Shown in pieces: positions 30,101 to 37,060 of a stretch of 64,000 nucleotides of DNA. Position 1 is the first letter of the stretch, and every line of letters begins with the position of its first letter. The DNA is taken from assembly GCA_963680875.1 (NCBI GenBank), contig OY804578.1:101461689-101525688 (forward strand), written 5' to 3'. A program made the position numbers and the translations under genes. Source of the DNA: Bathymodiolus brooksi. Lineage: Eukaryota > Mollusca > Bivalvia > Mytilida > Modiolidae. The notes beneath the pieces are model-generated. The model searched no databases, was not told the origin of the DNA, and saw only the letters and a program-made list of their open reading frames with translations.

Positions 30101-30632
30101 GGTAAAGAACATGTGGAAATCGTAACGGACATCACTACTCGGAACTAGGAACGTAAAGACACATACTAGGACATATGGTGTTTATACATATATGCATATG
30201 GTTTTCAACGTTTTCCGTGAAAATAATCGTGTCGTCCATACTCGCCGTCAATAACGTTAAGAAAGAGAGGAGGACATTTCTGAAGAAGAAAAACAATGGC
30301 CTTTTTCGATTTGTATGGTAGTCTGTGTTGACATACCACTTATTTTTGTTTTATTTCTTGTCTTGTTGTTGACAATAGTGTTCTTAATTTTGTATCTGAA
30401 CAGTCAAATTACCCGAAAAAACACCACTTTTTACTGTTTTTGCTTTAATACTAACAATCACAATTCATGCTGTTACATTGGATAACATAGAAGACCTACA
30501 ACGATGTCTGACTATGCTTTATGCTTCTATTTTAGCTCTACGAAATCTTACGAAACTCTGGGAGAGAGAGCAGAAAGTATACATAAGTATACTGATTTGA
30601 CAAACTATCAAAGTATGAATTTACACGCTTGA
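3073..30632 (+). CDS. Gene A: nine-Ig-domain transmembrane receptor with tandem ITAM-like motifs
   Basis: Seventeen coding exons: 3073-3154, 4135-4416, 5680-5991, 6821-7108, 8522-8842, 9467-9769, 11512-11814, 12441-12746, 14689-14991, 16309-16617, 23070-23183, 23670-23706, 24732-24820, 26020-26047, 27334-27407, 29457-29493 and 30536-30632. They sum to 3285 nt, giving 1094 residues and a TGA stop. Residues 1-27 are a signal peptide, 28-936 nine Ig domains, about 946-970 the membrane span and 971-1094 the cytoplasmic tail. Ig1-Ig2 resemble the C2-set/CD80-like domains of nectin or CADM proteins; Ig3-Ig9 look I-set. The tail has YDYI (1003), YEML (1031), YSDL (1043), YETL (1068), YTDL (1081) and YQSM (1087). 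I infer a cell-surface adhesion or immune receptor that signals by tyrosine phosphorylation. No polyadenylation hexamer (AATAAA) is seen in the 500 bases after the stop. The ligand is unknown. Confidence 0.85.
3155..4134 (+). other. Intron 1 of gene A
   Basis: GTAAGT donor, TTGTAG acceptor. It contains a decayed SINE (about 3401-3595), a C-rich/CA-rich simple stretch near 3606-3640 and no coding sequence. The same intron is present in gene B. Confidence 0.7.
3401..3595 (-). mobile_element. Degenerate tRNA-derived SINE, family 1
   Basis: The order of pieces matches the younger SINEs at 25345 and 32811: 'cagttttattgg', 'gacaaactttatcacata', a B-box-like 'ggaatcgtactcataac' and 'gtggtgatagaca'. 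It is shared with gene B at 60322, so it predates the duplication. Confidence 0.45.
4135..4416 (+). CDS. Gene A exon 2: Ig1, C2-set/CD80-like
   Basis: A complete Ig domain in a 282-nt phase 1-1 exon (residues 28-121). The expected core is present: Cys51 in 'SVTIACSSTGGDPTP', Trp64 in 'VKWLRD' and Cys101 in 'VFECQT'. The 'CSSTGG.P.P' signature and the absence of a D-x-G-x-Y-x-C motif resemble the C2-set domains of nectin, CADM or nephrin-type adhesion proteins. Seven residues differ from gene B. Confidence 0.8.
4466..5235 (+). repeat. Two-copy tandem duplication inside intron 2
   Basis: Two adjacent units of about 380 bases (about 4466-4847 and 4848-5235) share long identical stretches, such as 'caatttgtgtttttaacaat' and 'gacaattaaatctctttact'. 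Both units are also found in gene B (about 61389-62155), so the event predates the gene duplication. A poly-T tract follows near 5330-5352. No ORF of note. Confidence 0.7.
5680..5991 (+). CDS. Gene A exon 3: Ig2, C2-set-like without the core tryptophan
   Basis: 312 nt, phase 1-1, residues 122-225. The cysteines are Cys145 ('TWTCTSTGGYPAPT') and Cys204 ('LFCDVAHP'). The C-x-V-x-H-P signature around the second cysteine is typical of CD80-like C2-set domains of nectins and CADMs. The usual core Trp about 13 residues after the first Cys is replaced by Met158, which is also so in gene B. Nine residues differ from gene B. Confidence 0.8.
5992..6820 (+). other. Intron 3 of gene A
   Basis: GTAATT donor and TTTACAG acceptor. 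No coding sequence, repeat array or SINE seen. It is colinear with gene B 62911-63722. Confidence 0.6.
6821..7108 (+). CDS. Gene A exon 4: Ig3, I-set
   Basis: 288 nt, phase 1-1, residues 226-321. Core residues are Cys249 ('SVILNC'), Trp261 ('ITWLRN') and the I-set hallmark D295-S-G-S-Y-V-C301. The donor G|GTATGT is strong. Confidence 0.82.
7109..8521 (+). other. Intron 4 of gene A
   Basis: It holds a dispersed-repeat module at about 8002-8072 and otherwise unremarkable AT-rich sequence. A minus-strand open frame near 7282-7491 has no recognisable motif and is taken as chance. Confidence 0.55.
8002..8072 (-). repeat. Recurrent repeat module, 'gaaacgtgt' type
   Basis: On the minus strand this reads as a gaagttattccagaaacgtgt-like core followed by 'gatatctacgttttta'. 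The same order occurs at about 15400, 28108, 32478 (minus) and 45178 (minus). It is probably the end of an unidentified retroelement. Confidence 0.4.
8522..8842 (+). CDS. Gene A exon 5: Ig4, I-set
   Basis: 321 nt, phase 1-1, residues 322-428, the longest Ig exon of the gene. Core: Cys in 'ITLGCAVSS', Trp in 'VKWTF' and Cys in 'DQGTYRCIASN'. The donor is GGAA|GTATGG, fixed by the need to keep phase 1. Confidence 0.8.
8843..9466 (+). other. Intron 5 of gene A
   Basis: GTATGG donor and TTTTTTTTAG acceptor. No repeats or coding sequence recognised. Confidence 0.5.
9467..9769 (+). CDS. Gene A exon 6: Ig5, I-set
   Basis: 303 nt, phase 1-1, residues 429-529. Core: Cys in 'VTIPCSITS', Trp in 'VHWTRN' and Cys in 'SNGVYTCFATN'. 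The usual Asp of D-x-G-x-Y is Ser here. The last 21 or so coding bases and the donor (GGAG|GTTAGT) are also the first part of the 51-bp tandem array that follows. Confidence 0.82.
9740..10600 (+). repeat. 51-bp minisatellite containing the Ig5 splice donor
   Basis: About 17 units of 51 bases. Each contains 'aactttaacaataactggag', the 3' end of the Ig5 exon, then 'gttagtcatg', its donor, then 'ttaactcttaagtaacatca'. The donor-like position occurs at 9770, 9821, 9871, 9923, 9973, 10024, 10075, 10126, 10177, 10228, 10279, 10331, 10382, 10433, 10484, 10535 and 10586. Variants are gttagt, gattagt and gctagt. The first unit is the real exon boundary, so the array arose from it. Confidence 0.9.
10630..10835 (+). 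repeat. Dispersed intronic element, copy 1 (unexpanded)
   Basis: The order is a 'cataaaactagtt'-like start, then 'tgagcggtgatgtatatgtg', then 'ctgacagtgta', then 'tgtttttcattttattt'. The same order occurs at 13152, 22258 and 22866. This copy has no internal amplification. Confidence 0.55.
11005..11358 (+). mobile_element. tRNA-derived SINE, family 2
   Basis: About 350 bases with a Pol III B-box match (tgggttcgagcccag near 11058), a tRNA-like head, a long body with 'aaaaatccaacta', a 'gtatagctgaa' tail module and an 'actcactcactc' end. A second full copy is at 24093. Family assignment is by structure only. Confidence 0.65.
11512..11814 (+). CDS. Gene A exon 7: Ig6, I-set
   Basis: 303 nt, phase 1-1, residues 530-630. 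Core: Cys553 ('QQITC'), Trp566 ('ITWTR') and 'DAGTYVCRATNAAG'. It is the first member of a duplicated exon pair: exon 9 (Ig8) shares 'KY.GGTT.NPH.TI.NFQSSD' and the 'LTYI' end. Confidence 0.85.
11815..12440 (+). other. Intron 7 of gene A
   Basis: GTAAGT donor and TTTTACAG acceptor. A short (TA)n run lies at about 11850-11870. A minus-strand frame at 11872-12147 shows no motif and is ignored. Confidence 0.5.
12441..12746 (+). CDS. Gene A exon 8: Ig7
   Basis: 306 nt, phase 1-1, residues 631-732. Core: Cys in 'YTIQCQITG', Trp in 'SSWSWTKTP' and Cys in 'DEADYACQATN'. It has no internal ATG, so simple ORF calling misses it. It is highly similar to exon 10 (Ig9), including 'TASSWSWTKTPINGGS'. Confidence 0.85.
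13152..13845 (+). repeat. Dispersed intronic element, copy 2, with 27-bp minisatellite
   Basis: The head ('cataaaactagc...gtcatgtatatgtgtg') and the tail ('gtttcattttatt') match the other copies. The segment 'ttttagaactgttctgacag' plus 'tgtggta' has been amplified to about 20 units of 27 bases (13277-13815), with two shortened 23-base units near 13534 and 13640. Because 27 is divisible by three, an open frame repeating FRTVLTVWY results. It is a by-product of the repeat, not a gene. Confidence 0.85.
13909..14141 (+). mobile_element. tRNA-derived SINE, family 1
   Basis: A head 'gggccataatggtcatgat', a B-box-like 'agagttcgaatctcg', a body 'caacattatgtgataag' and a tail 'atgatatagctgaaat' ending in 'gtggcattaaacaac'. 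It is in the + orientation. The ORF overlapping it on the minus strand is the SINE itself. Confidence 0.65.
14689..14991 (+). CDS. Gene A exon 9: Ig8, I-set
   Basis: 303 nt, phase 1-1, residues 733-833. Core: Cys in 'LVQCLISG', Trp in 'IQWLKT' and 'DTGIYVCRVTNAYG'. It is a duplicate of exon 7 (Ig6), with the same exon length and the same C|GTAAGT donor after an 'LTYI' end. Confidence 0.85.
15060..15463 (+). repeat. Retroelement-derived repeat fragment
   Basis: It contains 'ccattagtccccgagagtat' and 'atccggatagtagtcaat', and ends with the 'gaaggttattccagaaacgt' module followed by 'gatatctac'. The module recurs elsewhere in the window. I recognise the style of a retroelement end but cannot name the family. 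Confidence 0.4.
16015..16115 (+). repeat. Dispersed repeat R4 fragment
   Basis: 'gaacccaggtactctcgaag' plus 'ggtaagcagttccctt', then 'ccgccatgctactcat'. Related, longer copies are at 18730, 41240 and 52745. Confidence 0.45.
16309..16617 (+). CDS. Gene A exon 10: Ig9
   Basis: 309 nt, phase 1-1, residues 834-936. Core: Cys in 'YQIQCQISG', Trp in 'SSWSWTK' and Cys in 'DEADYACQVTN'. It is a recent duplicate of exon 8 (Ig7), and several stretches are identical at DNA level across the two exons. It has an extra codon ('QINTQ' against 'QITQ'). Confidence 0.85.
17777..17891 (+). pseudogene. 5'-truncated Ig exon (odd-type, Ig6/Ig8-like)
   Basis: The frame NPSLTINNVQSSDAGSYVCS, followed by ATNAAGTSTSGVSNLTY, matches the C-terminal half of Ig6 and Ig8, and a GTAAAA donor follows in the expected phase. 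The first half of the domain, with the first Cys and the Trp, is missing. A stop (TAG at 17747) lies just upstream and no acceptor is apparent. I left it out of the gene A model because half an Ig fold should not be functional. Confidence 0.7.
18730..19080 (+). repeat. Dispersed repeat R4
   Basis: Two arms share 'caaacac...aataagac' and 'aaatcgtagcg/aaatcgtaac' with the copies at 30020, 41240 and 52745. It includes 'gttggacaccactatacg'. Non-coding. Confidence 0.45.
20721..20850 (+). repeat. Retroelement-tail repeat R3 fragment
   Basis: 'cattgtttgtctctttg' then 'ttggccattg' then 'cttctgataaccactttag' and 'tatcttcaaac'. The same order is seen at 28418, 30735, 35020 and 47645. Confidence 0.4.
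20937..21150 (+). mobile_element. tRNA-derived SINE, family 1
   Basis: Head 'gggccgtcgtggtcgtgatc', B-box 'gagttcgaatcccac', tail 'cacgatatagctgaaatg'. One of the clearest copies of the family in the window. Confidence 0.7.
22258..22857 (+). repeat. Dispersed intronic element, copy 3, with 55-bp minisatellite
   Basis: After the head ('aaagtggaagttaaggcgca') the segment from 'gtctgtacaaagacagg' to 'gtgtatcgat' is repeated nine times at 55-base spacing: 22326, 22381, 22436, 22491, 22546, 22601, 22656, 22711 and 22766. The element then continues to 'ggaaatgttc' and is cut off where copy 4 begins. No protein role is inferred. Confidence 0.9.
22866..23069 (+). repeat. Dispersed intronic element, copy 4, ending in the TM-exon acceptor
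   Basis: It has the same head as copy 3 and a single 55-base unit, then 'ggaaatgttctgacagtgtg', then the pyrimidine-rich 'tttgtttttcattttatttcag' region, which forms the 3' splice site of exon 11. Equivalent tails at 10800 and 13820 are followed by no exon. Confidence 0.7.
23070..23183 (+). CDS. Gene A exon 11: membrane-proximal stalk and transmembrane span
   Basis: 114 nt, phase 1-1, residues 937-974. A short stalk (EITESASSN) leads into a 25-residue hydrophobic span from Phe946 to Phe970 with several Gly, then a basic stop-transfer KRKQ. Being symmetrical, the exon can be skipped without a frame change. That would yield a form lacking the membrane anchor. Confidence 0.85.
23670..23706 (+). 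CDS. Gene A exon 12: cytoplasmic micro-exon
   Basis: 37 nt, enters in phase 1 and leaves in phase 2. It encodes ALADGKQNTNMTG (the last codon is shared). The acceptor TTTTTCAG and donor GTAACA flank it. It is homologous in length, phase and text to exon 16 (GLPDGRNYTMSN). Confidence 0.7.
23707..24731 (+). other. Intron 12 of gene A
   Basis: It contains a complete family 2 SINE (24093-24434) and otherwise AT-rich sequence. The acceptor is CTGATAG. Confidence 0.5.
24093..24434 (+). mobile_element. tRNA-derived SINE, family 2
   Basis: Colinear with 11005-11358: 'gtagatcgtgagtttgaggc' (B-box region), 'aaaaatccaacta', 'gtgatatagctgaa', and an end in 'actcactcact'. Confidence 0.65.
24732..24820 (+). 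CDS. Gene A exon 13: cytoplasmic tail with YDYI motif
   Basis: 89 nt, phase 2 to phase 1. It encodes TETTPSSANPLTSEVYDYIR and then EDTHDERNR. Tyr1003 (YDYI) fits a generic YxxI SH2-docking pattern. The upstream residue is Glu, so it is not a canonical ITIM. Confidence 0.75.
24934..25120 (-). mobile_element. tRNA-derived SINE, family 1 (partial)
   Basis: In reverse: 'aacgccactttcaacac', 'ttatatcgtggtag', 'ctgtcgcaagtcactgacaa', 'gcgggattcgatccca'. The tRNA-like head is missing. Confidence 0.6.
25345..25593 (-). mobile_element. tRNA-derived SINE, family 1
   Basis: A full-length reverse copy from 'aaacgccattttcaac' through 'cagctatatcgtggcggtca' and 'caagctcacaactttagtgg' to the head 'accatacgatcacgaag'. 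Confidence 0.65.
26020..26047 (+). CDS. Gene A exon 14: 28-nt micro-exon
   Basis: AATTTTCAG acceptor and GT|GTGAGT donor. It encodes DPGARRVEHV with both end codons split (phase 1 to phase 2). It is needed to keep the frame between exons 13 and 15: without it, exon 15 would be read in the wrong frame and stop early. Confidence 0.65.
26471..26728 (-). mobile_element. tRNA-derived SINE, family 1
   Basis: 'atttaacgccacattcaaca', 'cagttatatcgtggcgact', 'gaaccaccgacc' and 'gcgcgaatccacgccgta' mark a reverse copy. The + strand open frame here is a by-product. Confidence 0.55.
26993..27310. mobile_element. MITE-like inverted-repeat element
   Basis: The left end starts 'cacacccaggaaaaatgtac' and contains 'gcagggtagcgatt' about 45 bases in. 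The right end is the reverse complement: 'aatcgctaccctgtgtata' ... 'gtacagtttccctgggtgtg'. The arms are about 75 bases and the core has no coding capacity. The flanks 'tatatc' (left) and 'atatatc' (right) may be a target-site duplication. The superfamily is unknown. Confidence 0.65.
27334..27407 (+). CDS. Gene A exon 15: first ITAM-like module
   Basis: 74 nt, phase 2 to phase 1. It encodes SSTPYEMLGIKDPPNTYSDL and SSRQ. The two motifs YEML (Tyr1031) and YSDL (Tyr1043) are separated by eight residues, which fits the YxxL/I-x(6-12)-YxxL/I pattern of an ITAM. The acceptor TATTATAG has a weak pyrimidine tract. Confidence 0.78.
27605..27805 (+). mobile_element. tRNA-derived SINE, family 1
   Basis: Head 'ggggccatcgtggacgtaat', B-box 'gagttcgaacctcat', body 'caacattatgtgatatag'. 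It is truncated before the terminal 'gatatagctg' module. Confidence 0.65.
27941..28007 (+). mobile_element. SINE family 1, 3' end fragment
   Basis: Only the end is present: 'tttgctccaccaaaatacc', 'cacgatatagctgg' and 'gaaagtggcaataaacac'. Confidence 0.55.
28108..28187 (+). repeat. Recurrent repeat module, 'gaaacgtgt' type
   Basis: 'ttattccaggaacgtgtcc', 'cactaagttcgatatatacg' and 'ttcttattaca' match the module at 15400 and, in reverse, at 8002, 32478 and 45178. Confidence 0.4.
28418..28590 (+). repeat. Retroelement-tail repeat R3
   Basis: 'gtggggttcctgttactcga', 'ttttgtagatcgttgtttgt', 'ttggccattgtgttgtctgt' and 'cggattctgattaccc'. Also found at 35020 and 47645. Confidence 0.5.
28610..28935 (+). 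repeat. Dispersed repeat R5
   Basis: It starts near 'aatgacgtcattgtattgga' and ends with 'cttgacctgatacaaagttg' and 'gtaccaacaca'. A second, longer copy is at about 31365-31890. A short (TTA)n microsatellite lies inside. Confidence 0.45.
29066..29219 (+). mobile_element. SINE family 2, partial
   Basis: 'gtggtagattgtgagcttga' plus 'accctgg' (B-box region) and 'ttcgctaagcatgcat' match the first half of the copies at 11005 and 24093. Confidence 0.5.
29457..29493 (+). CDS. Gene A exon 16: cytoplasmic micro-exon (duplicate of exon 12)
   Basis: 37 nt, phase 1 to phase 2, with acceptor TTTTCAG and donor AG|GTAAAT. It encodes GLPDGRNYTMSN. Length, phases and the 'L.DG' text match exon 12. Confidence 0.7.
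29859..30023 (+). repeat. Three-unit 55-bp tandem repeat
   Basis: Three units start with 'tttgttacactagacacca' (near 29861, 29916 and 29971) and end in 'aaccgaata' or similar. A fourth unit begins and is cut off at about 30024, where the R4 repeat starts. Confidence 0.75.
30020..30185 (+). repeat. Dispersed repeat R4 fragment
   Basis: 'gggaaccaccatgcgcagga', 'aataagacactagctctcct', 'ggaaatcgtaacggacatca'. Related to the copies at 18730, 41240 and 52745. Confidence 0.45.
30536..30632 (+). CDS. Gene A exon 17: second ITAM-like module and C-terminus
   Basis: It enters in phase 2 and ends at TGA (30630-30632). It encodes SSTKSYETLGERAESIHKY and then TDLTNYQSMNLHA. YETL (Tyr1068) and YTDL (Tyr1081) are spaced by nine residues, and YQSM (Tyr1087) fits the YxxM docking pattern for PI3-kinase p85. 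It is homologous to exon 15 (SST..YE.LG ... Y.DL). Confidence 0.78.
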
Positions 30633-30734
30633 ATGTAATATTAACAAGTCAAAAGTTAAAGTGTTTTCCTTATTATACGGTCTTGATAATTGATAATTTT
30701 CAATAACATGTTATATTTTTGGTTTTTTGTTTGT

Positions 30735-30870
30735 TTTTGTTTTTGGATTTTTTTGTGGTCCATTGTTGGTCCTTTCCTCATGTTTCCTTTAGCCATTGTA
30801 TGATCTGTCCTTCTTTGATTTATAATGTCTGATTAATTATCCCTTTGCTATCTTCAAACATTTTACTATG
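30735..30870 (+). repeat. Retroelement-tail repeat R3 fragment
   Basis: 'gtggtccattgttggtcctt', 'agccattgtatgatctgtcc', 'tctgattaattatcccttt' and 'tatcttcaaac' follow the R3 order. Confidence 0.4.
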
Positions 30871-31364
30871 TATTATTATAGTTATTAAGAATGGCGGGTT
30901 TCTGATAAGAATCTGAAACTGCTTGTGCTTTGCGAGCGCCTGTGCTCATCCAGGTATGTTGGTGGTATAGGTGTTACTCATCATTTAATGTTCTGTTTTG
31001 TGTTTTTGTTTCTTTGTGTGTCTTGTGCCCATCATTGCCTGTGTCTCTTGAATCTCTATTCTTGATTTCCACTTCGGATTTATCTATTGTTTATTTAACA
31101 TTGATGCACTATTATATAATTTCCATGAACATCTATTTAGATGCATATTACATATTACAATAGTTAAAGTAGTACCAATTATCTATATTACCCTTCATAT
31201 GTCGATGATTTGTACATTTTCCCTTTGATCATTACACCCTATGCTATCTATTATCAAGTAGCCAGTCTGATACAAGGTGTATGATACAAGATGTTGCATC
31301 ACAACACTGTGGGGATAAAAGAATGACGCAACATTGCACGAGACGTTCTCTTCCGGACTACATG

Positions 31365-31890
31365 TTCATGACATCATAGTATTGGAATTCGGAGGAAAAG
31401 ACTGTTCAATGTTCATTCATTTATATTTGTTAGTCCATCCGACCAATCAATGTATGACGAATTAACTGTCATTTTCACATTTCCAAGGACATATTGTCAA
31501 TATTTACGGATACTGTCCGGTCATGTATTGCATATTTCTTCAAAAGAATCATTGTCGGACGTATATTGCGGCATTGAAAGAGTAACACGAATGAATGGCA
31601 AAAAAAAAACAACGTGACGCTATGCGCAAAATGTAGTCCTCTCAAAATATTGTAATACATTTGCTAATTTAATTCAACCCTTGTTAATTGTTAAAAACAT
31701 TATTTTTTTTTATTTAAATCTGAGATAAACTTATTACATGCATAGTATGTTGATACAATACTTTTATAAGGTTTCGCCTGTCGCGTGAACAAACCACATT
31801 ACTACTCCTCGCTATCGCGACTCGTAGTGATAATGTTTTACACAACAGGTTTGACTTGATACAAAGTCATGTACAAACACACATTGAACA
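31365..31890 (+). repeat. Dispersed repeat R5, second copy
   Basis: 'catgacatcatagtattgga' at the start. 'aaaccacattactactc', 'cgctatcgcgact' and 'ggtttgacttgatacaaagt' at the end correspond to 28610-28935. Confidence 0.45.
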
Positions 31891-32007
31891 TTGATACTTA
31901 TACTATATTTGAAATGTAAAATTATTATTTTGTTCTTTGATCTCATGTTAGAGGATTAAATCGGTATGTATCTAATAGTGGGGATCGAGTTGCACATCGT
32001 TATATAT

Positions 32008-32098
32008 TGACAAACTTGATTACGTAATATTGTATCAAGTACACCTCGCCATGAGCGGATTCAAGCTCACTACGCTAGGTATATTGTTATAAAGTTAT
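32008..32098 (-). mobile_element. SINE family 1, fragment
   Basis: 'gacaaacttgattacgtaat', 'gtacacctcgccatgagcgg' and 'attcaagctcactacg' are the B-box half in reverse. The paired unit II copy (44575-44780) is more complete, so unit I has lost the tail. Confidence 0.5.
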
Positions 32099-32477
32099 AA
32101 TTATTTCCAACCCAGAAGCATGAATGTCCTATTGGATAAGATTTTTTTTAGAATAAACCATTACAGTAAAAATATCAAAAAGTATTTAATGGCCATCAAT
32201 TTGATACTTTCAAATAAGAATATTGAACAATTTGGAGATATCTCTGCTGGTGAAATATTTGTTCCTGATGATATCATCCACCCAGGAATCAGTGTGTATG
32301 TACTGATATGTTTACAGTTCCTAAAACATATCATTATTATTAAGACTAAGGTTCTTCTTTTTCATCAGGAATGGGTGATCATAGCCGATTTCGATTATCT
32401 TGTTCAGACACCTTCTCGTTTTTATGCTTCAAAATGCTTTTAATTTATTGTGCTTTCCATTTCTTAGAAGATACATA

Positions 32478-32560
32478 TACCTGATGAAATAAAAACGTAG
32501 ATATCAAATTTAGTATGTGCATTCTTGAATAACCTTCATCGGCAATGCTCGGAGTCCAAA
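32478..32560 (-). repeat. Recurrent repeat module, 'gaaacgtgt' type
   Basis: 'gatgaaataaaaacgtagat', 'atcaaatttagtatgtgc' and 'cttcatcggca' in reverse orientation. Paired with 45178-45240 in unit II. Confidence 0.4.
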
Positions 32561-32810
32561 GATTGAAAAACCCAAATAATTTAAACGGTTTTTGGGAGCA
32601 AGAAAATCAAAGGGACTAAACAGGATAACCCAAAATCAGTTTAGATCACCCATGACTGAGTGAAGGGAACCTTAGTTCTAATACAAATAACATTATTTAG
32701 GACTTTCAATACTTTTACAATGTCAATACTATGATGGCAAATTATTCCAGAAACGTGTCGTGCACACTAAGGTTTTAAAAGTTATTCCTATTTGACATAA
32801 ATAGGATTAG

Positions 32811-33015
32811 GGTTAGGGTTATGGTGTTAAATTCCACTTTCAACAATATTTCAGTTATATCTTGGAGGTCAGTTTTATTGGTGGAAGACACCGGAGTCCC
32901 TAGAGAAAACCACCGACCTGTCGCAAGTCACTGAATATTTTTATCACATCACGTTGTATTGAGTGCAACTAGTGGTGATAGGCACCGATTGCATAGGTAG
33001 TTATAAATTCAATGA
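32811..33015 (-). mobile_element. tRNA-derived SINE, family 1
   Basis: 'caacaatatttcagttatat', 'gaaaaccaccgacctgtcgc' and 'agtggtgataggcaccgatt', with part of the B-box region lost. It is preceded by two telomere-like 'ttaggg' units, which are probably chance. Confidence 0.6.
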
Positions 33016-33159
33016 CAATTAATTTTAGACCTGCCCCTCTGAAAAATGTCTTTTAGTTTAACATAACCGGTATAATTGAGACAAGCATCTAAGTTTCTTA
33101 ATACAAAAACATTAATAAGAAAATGGTGTACTTTAAGAAAATATTATTTCCAGAGAAAC

Positions 33160-35019
<1,860 letters not shown>

Positions 35020-35250
35020 AGTGCCACTAGTAGAGCAGGAACTGCTTGCCTTTCCGGAGCACCTGAGTTGATCCCCGGATCTTAGTGGTGTTCGAGCTGT
35101 TCGATTTGTAGCTTTAAGTGTATATTTTGTAGATCGTTGTTTGTCTTTTTGTATTTTTTCTTTTAGCAGTTGTGTTGTCAGTTCTTTTTCGATACACAGA
35201 TTCTGATAGTCCCTTTGATATCTTCAAATCTTCTTACATGTTTATTATAT
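35020..35250 (+). repeat. Retroelement-tail repeat R3, unit I
   Basis: 'cctttccggagcacctgagt', 'tgtagatcgttgtttgtct', 'agttctttttcgatacacag' and 'ttgatatcttcaaatcttc'. This is a long copy of R3. The paired copy is 47645-47845. Confidence 0.5.
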
Positions 35251-35955
35251 TTCTTTCAATTGATGTGCATGACATGTGGTACACATTCATTTTGTTAGAA
35301 TTATAATAGTATTTAAGTTAATCACTTGGGAAATTGTATACCAAACAGTATTTACAGGACTAATAAGAAAAACTGTCATCTTTACAAAATGATTGTTTTT
35401 TATCCCTTTATTGAATCGCGCTAAACGTTGTTGTATTAATGAATATTCCATTGAAAATAAACCTCTTAGCAATGAGAAAAAATGAGAAATCAATAAAACC
35501 TGTATTACTAACAAATAACATTACAGAGAAGAGATTTATATTATCTCCCTTTTTCACTACCTTTGCAACATATGCCTCAACAACTGAGTAATAACGGTGA
35601 TAGACAAGATATGGATGTAAATGAACATGAGAGGTAATTCAGTTTTATATCTAGACATACATGAAACTTGCGGTAGCTACCATATAAATGATAGCATATT
35701 ACGATAAATAAATTACTGGTTTTCTGTATCGTCATATCTAGGTGACCATTTTGAGGGACGCTTTATGATGGACCATATTTCCCATTCAGCTAACATTAAG
35801 ATAAGGATCGTTCCATTGTTTTTGAGATGCTATGCAGTGCTGATCCACACATTCCAATACCATTAAAGAATGATATGTGTATAAGAGAAAATACATTGTA
35901 CCTGTACACCCGATAAATTAATAGATTTCCATTGCGATGACCGCCGTGGAACAAT

Positions 35956-36160
35956 ATGGCGGCTTTAACACAAGACCATTTGGGGGGACGAACGATTGAA
36001 CTGATCAATATGACTACTCTAAAAACAAATGTACGTATCCATCTTTGCTCTGTTCATCTACATGATGCTTTCTATTTCAATGACTGAAGAACAATGTGCT
36101 ATTTCCAAATGTGAAACCACAAACTGTAAAACATGCAATATTTTGAACACAGCAATTTAA
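35956..36160 (+). pseudogene. Short Cys-rich ORF, broken copy (unit I)
   Basis: It begins MAALTQDHLGGRTIEL like the intact 68-residue frame at 48561, but a stop (TGA after 'YFND') and a one-base shift interrupt it before the cysteine-rich end. The cysteine codons remain in the DNA downstream in another frame. Confidence 0.4.
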
Positions 36161-36689
36161 ATAATAAAAAAACTACTTCACAAGGAGTTACGGTAATCTA
36201 AATTGTAAATCTGCAAATATTTTTTAATGATTAGAGTATACCATTTCCGAGTTGATATATGTCGGTGAAATGAAAGGGAGATTCGGTCATCGATCAGGTA
36301 TCAGTAACAATATTAAAGATATTTTACCGGCATGTCTGATCAATCGATCCTTTCAGTGGCAGTTCGTATCATCAACAAATTATACCATAGTACTACCAAT
36401 CCAGACGTAGTAAGACCTCTCCGTAGGCAACACGAAGATTATTGAGTAAGATAATTAGAAACACCCTATAATTGTAACGACAAAATTGATGGCATGTGAA
36501 TTCTCTCAAATCATGCCTTTATCTCAATGAATCGGTGTAGATGATGCTATGATCATTTTCATTACTAGTATATATCACCTATATCCTTCATGATATTTCA
36601 CTACTATTTATGCAAAAACCGTTGGGAATGCATCACTTTTGCTCGAAAATATTTTCACTACCCATTTCCAAACTACATTCATGTTTAGA

Positions 36690-37060
36690 AAACCATGTTA
36701 GAAATCCGAATTCAAATCAATACTACAAGCTTATAACATTCGCGAGGGTCGGTTTCGGACGTACATTTACGACAAAAGAGATAATACTATCATATTTTCT
36801 ATTGAGAATTGTCAATGTAAATGTAGCACCATCTGCATATGGAGTATACATTTCTCAGTTTATGCTATATTCCAGAGTTTATGTTTCATGTCATGTTTTC
36901 CGTGATAGATGCTTGCTCCTAACAAGAAAGTTACTGAACCGTGGTGTCCTAGTGGTTAGGTAGACGTCATCACTTAAAAAGTTATGCGGTCGTCATCATG
37001 ACTTGGTTAACCAAATATCTGTGTCAGAAATAACTTGTCACCTAGTTTTCAAAAAGAGTA
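36690..37060 (+). pseudogene. Reverse-transcriptase-like retroelement fragment (unit I)
   Basis: The frame contains 'SAYGVYISQFMLYSR', 'LLLTRKLLNRGVLVV' and, after one stop, 'SSLKKLCGRHHDLVN'. These are the successive conserved phrases of a retroelement polyprotein region common in aquatic animals (YGVYISQ ... LLLTRKLLNQGF ... GRHHDLV). Family placement (non-LTR or Penelope-type) is uncertain. It is decayed. Confidence 0.6.

Larger units (their letters stand above)
29494..30535 (+). other. Intron 16 of gene A
   Basis: It includes a 55-base tandem triplet (29859-30023) and an R4 repeat fragment (30020-30185). Nothing coding is recognised. Confidence 0.5.
30633..31962. other. 3' flank of gene A and intergenic repeats
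   Basis: No AATAAA is seen in the first 500 bases after the stop. The stretch includes an R3 tail repeat (30735-30870) and an R5 repeat (about 31365-31890). Open frames at 30930 and 31475 (minus) look incidental. Confidence 0.45.

Noticed and set aside
32803..32823. Telomere-like 'ttagggttaggg' units
   Set aside because: Two units only, at the edge of a SINE; a similar 'gttagggttatgg' starts another SINE at 24932. Probably part of the SINE end.
36610..36963. An intact host gene of 117 residues
   Set aside because: The C-terminal part is a recognisable retroelement RT-region phrase that continues past a stop codon, so it is a relic.
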